DNA of 64,000 nt from assembly GCA_013180625.2 (NCBI GenBank), contig SNVD02008158.1:1-64000 (forward strand), in the 5' to 3' direction. Of the stretch, positions 60,931 to 64,000 are shown piece after piece (the first letter of the stretch is position 1; every line of letters starts with the position of its first letter). Made by a program: the position numbers and the translations under genes. The DNA comes from Boswellia sacra. Lineage: Eukaryota > Streptophyta > Magnoliopsida > Sapindales > Burseraceae. The notes under the pieces are model-generated. The model was given only the letters and a program-made list of their open reading frames with translations, searched no databases and was not told the origin of the DNA.

Positions 60931-61746
60931 ATTGGGCTGTTAGCTATGATAAATAGAATGGGTGGGTTGTGCTATACATTCGTTAGGCAAAGTCGTATGA
61001 TAATGGATTGGTCACCTTGGGTTGCGTGATGTAGTAGACTAAGCGTGAATTTGGGTTGGGCTTCCATTGGATGTGGGCTAGGGTAATTGAGCTAGGCTTC
61101 CGCCTAAAGTTTCTTTGTGGGTTGTGCCTACACATTAGGTTGGGTTGGCCCGTCGGATAGGGGAATTGGTTGGGTTGGTCTATGTTTGGCTTTTGGGCTA
61201 ACGGATTGGGCTAGGGAGGGGCATTGGTTGGGTTGGGACTTGACTAGGGTCAATTGGATTGGAGTATGCCAAGGGCTTTTGATTGGTTTAGGCTATATTC
61301 TTCGGTTAGGTCCGGATAGGTTGACATTTGTTAGGTAATGCTCATTTGATTGGTTTAGGCTTCAGCATGTGTATTTATTAGATTGAGCTAGACTCGTTGG
61401 GGTTGTGACTAAGGATTGATTTGGATTCTGTTGAGTTGGGTTGTAGGCTAGGATGAATTGGTTTGGGATGGATTGGGTTGTAGCTAGGGCATGTTAGTCG
61501 CGTTAAGCTATGGTTAGGGTGGATGGCTTCAAACGTGGCTAGTGGTTGGCTTTCTATGATGGCTTGGGCTTAGATTGTAGACTGGGGTGAATTCCTTTGG
61601 TCTATGGCTAGGGATTGGCTTTGCTCTGTCTTCTTGGATTAGGTTGGGTTGTCGTTAAGTGTGCTACTGAACTTGGGTGGGTTTGGCAATGGTCCAAGGT
61701 GAATTTTGTTGGGCTGTGCCAGTTGTCTAATGTGGATTGGCTAGGC
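60931..61746 (+). repeat. Degenerate TTGGGTTGGGCTA-type array
   Basis: More than twenty variants of GGGTTGGG, TTGGGCTAGG and GATTGGGTTG follow with changing spacing. It resumes after the hAT-like insertion at 62718. It is not the plant telomere repeat TTTAGGG. Orientation is opposite to the arrays at 59913-60275 and 63500-64000. Confidence 0.75.
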
Positions 61747-62717
61747 TAGGGATGGCAAAAACAAAAACTGGTTGATCCAGGTACCTGAATTTTACTCGGT
61801 ATATGCGGGTGAAATTTTTATCGGAATTACGGGGATTGCGTGCGGGCGAGGGTGTGTATATGGAGTTTGGAATCCGCATGCGGTATGTACCTTCCCTGGC
61901 TCGCACCTGTACCCGCATCCGCACTAGACATATGGTTTATATATTCAAAAAATAAATAATATTTATATTATATAAATAATTCAAAGAATAAAAAATAAAA
62001 AGTTAAAAACTATTTCAAATCCTTATACCACTTTGCAACTTTGAAGCTTACCACTGTACCACCACTGCACTACCTCATGCTCCTTCCTCCTCTGGTCATG
62101 TCGATCACGGTCTTCTCTCTAGCTCTTGTCAGTCATCACCATCGTCGATCATCAAAGTCATCACTTGCAGCCACAACCGTTGTTTAGTTGCCCTTTTCTC
62201 TGTTGAACAAATAGGAAAGTAGAAGGTAGAAGCTCATCGCAGCAGTAGACAGCCTCTCATCTCTACCTTCTCCCGCCTCTATACTTATTCCTTTGCCATC
62301 CAAAGAAATTAGGACCTTATTTCAACCTTCAAGTCTGGAGACCTATCTTTTTTTTTTTTCTTTCTATATTTGGTTGCTTTGATGTGGAAATTTAAACGAT
62401 TATGAGACAAAGATGAATGAATTTGATACGCAGCAGGTAGAATGGCACTAGGCACTAGGCAACAAGCATGATGCATGAATTGAAGGAAGAAAAAGTTCCA
62501 AAAACAGCCATGAAGAATTGAAATCCGGGGATTTTCTGGTATTTTATCCAGGTAAGTTGTGGGGTCTGGGAGAGAAATTATGCATTCGCGAAAAATCGTA
62601 CTCACACTGCACAAGAAAAATCCGGAGAAATTGCGATGTGGGGGGAAAGGAGCACATCATCCGATCCAGGTGAGAAAATGCAAAACCTGCACCCGCACCC
62701 AGATTTTGTCATCCCTG
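61747..62717. mobile_element. Non-autonomous hAT-like element
   Basis: 971 bp with ends TAGGGATGGCAAAA and the inverse of CAGGGATGACAAAA, flanked by a perfect 8-bp duplication ggctaggc (61739-61746, 62718-62725). The ends also share GC-rich subterminal text (CCCGCATCCGCAC, CACCCGCACCC). No transposase frame. It is inserted in the G-rich array. Confidence 0.88.
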
Positions 62718-63490
62718 GGCTAGGCTATGGATAAGGGTTGTTTAGTTGTGTTCTAAGCTCTTAAATTGAGTTTTGAGTGAGGTTGTGATTAAGATGTTCG
62801 CATTGGTTTGGCTATACTGTGAGTTCTTAATTTTTTTTTAATCTAGCTTGATATTTGATTAAGTTATACAAAGAAATTATGATTAAAATCTTCCATTTTA
62901 TAGGTTCGTATTTTTAGGCTATTTGTACTATTTATACCATATTGATTGTACGAGCTAGGTTGTATATGTAATATCTTTGATATAATTTACCAATAAAGAG
63001 AATCCTTAAGATTTAACAATTTCTTGTATTTTTCCCTTTTTTATCTGTTGTCAACCTTCAAACATAATTTTCACAATTAATTTACAAAAAAAAAATCTAT
63101 TTCGTATAATTGAATAAAGTATATAATAATTTCAATACTCATTTTTTATAATCAAGTATATCTTTAATACAATTTATTGATAAAGAAAATGAAATAATAA
63201 ATAACATAATATCATTCTATCAATCTAATATTACTTCATCTTCATTCAAATCCTAAAAATTTTACTTAGACTTTACTTTCCAAAAAAGAAAAATTGAAAT
63301 TCAAAAAGAAAGAAATATTTCATTATTTCATGTAAAGTGAGTTCACTGTCCACTTTAATTGGATGTGCAGAATAAGGTAGTACATCGACTGGCGCAAGAT
63401 TCAAGCCACATAATGTACAACATTTAACATCTTTCGGCTTTTAACCTTTCCTAAATATAAAATTTTTTCCGTAATTGATGGTACCACAAA
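62718..63490. other. Remainder of the G-rich array and AT-rich DNA
   Basis: About 80 bp of GGGTTG-type text, then AT-rich sequence with no gene seen. Confidence 0.5.
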
Positions 63491-64000
63491 TTATTCCACC
63501 GGGCAATGAACGAAATCGTATTTCTTAAACCCAATTGGACCAACAGCCCAGCCCAACCAATCTGACCTGAACACTTGTCCACAATTTAACCCAATCCAAG
63601 AACACAACCCAACCCAATCCGTCGTAATGGTAAACCCAATCCAGTGAATACCATTGCTAAAACCCAATTCGGTCCAACAACACAATCCAACCAATCCACC
63701 TTAGCTGCAACCCATCCTCCAACAAAACCAAGATAGCCCAACCAAATTTACTGTAGCCCAAACCCAAATTGCTGTCCAGCCCAATTCAACATATCAACAA
63801 CCAAAAGCGCAACCTGACATTGATAGCCACAACCCAATCTAAGCTAGCCCAACTTAGTCTAGCCATTGCCCGGCCTCAAAAGCCCATTATAGCCTGCCTA
63901 AAAGTGTAACTTAAACGTATCATAGCCACAGCCCGTATCCCAACCCAACACCAAACTCACCAAACAAAATACAACCCAACCCAATTAACCTTAGCCCAAC
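63491..64000 (-). repeat. AACCCAACCCAAT-type array running off the right edge
   Basis: Dense CCCAACC, AACCCAATCC and AGCCCAAC variants, in the same orientation as 59913-60275. The apparent 67-codon frame on the minus strand is repeat text. Confidence 0.75.

Noticed and set aside
61117..61338. Gly/Trp/Leu-rich open frame in the G-rich array
   Set aside because: It is the translation of GGGTTGG repeats. The same kind of frame appears on the opposite strand in the C-rich arrays.
59913..64000. Possible interstitial telomere sequence
   Set aside because: The repeats are GGGTTGG/AACCCA variants with irregular spacing. The plant telomere unit TTTAGGG is not repeated here.

Overview
This is plant nuclear DNA, most likely from a eudicot with a repeat-rich genome. 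The evidence is Ty1/copia elements primed by initiator tRNA-Met, a Ty3/gypsy element primed by tRNA-Asp, CACTA and hAT DNA transposons, a tRNA-type SINE, and fragments of plant-specific genes (CASTOR/POLLUX channel, OEP21, RETICULATA, SEX4, GIP1, LOG). The species cannot be named from the sequence alone. No ordinary, complete, intron-bearing host gene is present. Almost everything is transposable elements, material they carry, or decayed genes they have landed in.

Layout. 1-3715: right part of a non-autonomous gypsy-type LTR retrotransposon (element D) carrying an intact, intronless LOG-type cytokinin-activation ORF, with its 3' LTR at 2187-3715. 3716-7043: AT-rich, no gene seen. 7049-17423: a decayed Ty1/copia element on the minus strand (copia A, 5-bp TSD gtgac), split by a 5.5-kb CACTA element (7774-13235, TSD tca) that carries exons of chloroplast pore protein OEP21. 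17452-20412: a CASTOR/POLLUX ion-channel pseudogene, with copia A lodged just upstream of its first visible exon. 20413-22612: non-coding, with a 141-bp tandem repeat. 22613-26365: a scrambled block holding a gypsy LTR fragment, half of a second copia element (copia B), and the C-terminal tail of an LRR receptor-like protein that is split by a SINE. A 133-bp identical direct repeat bounds this block.

26371-57923: one Sire/Maximus-like copia element (minus strand, TSD gtttt) inflated from about 9.4 kb to 31.5 kb by two insertions. The first is a 14-kb CACTA element (26746-40706, TSD caa) inside its 3' LTR, packed with intron-bearing fragments of at least eight host genes: RPN5, an unknown gene, a RETICULATA-related gene, GIP1 (two segments), SEX4, a WD40 gene, an LRRC40-like gene and a conserved plant gene of unknown function. 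The second is an 8.2-kb gypsy-type element (element C, 41924-50095) inside its extra ORF. Element C encodes Gag but no Pol, has an eroded Cys-containing ORF, and carries a frameshifted copy of the same LOG ORF. A 513-bp hAT MITE with an 8-bp TSD lies inside element C, three nesting levels deep. 57929-64000: AT-rich intergenic DNA, a 971-bp hAT-like element and long GGGTT/AACCC-type arrays in alternating orientation.

The main biological point is that the window shows two kinds of gene capture side by side. The CACTA elements carry genomic pieces with introns and splice sites, so capture was at the DNA level. The gypsy-type family carries a spliced, intronless LOG coding sequence, so capture was through RNA, and two copies exist in different genomic contexts. 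The left LOG copy is still an open 220-codon frame and is the best candidate here for something functionally new.
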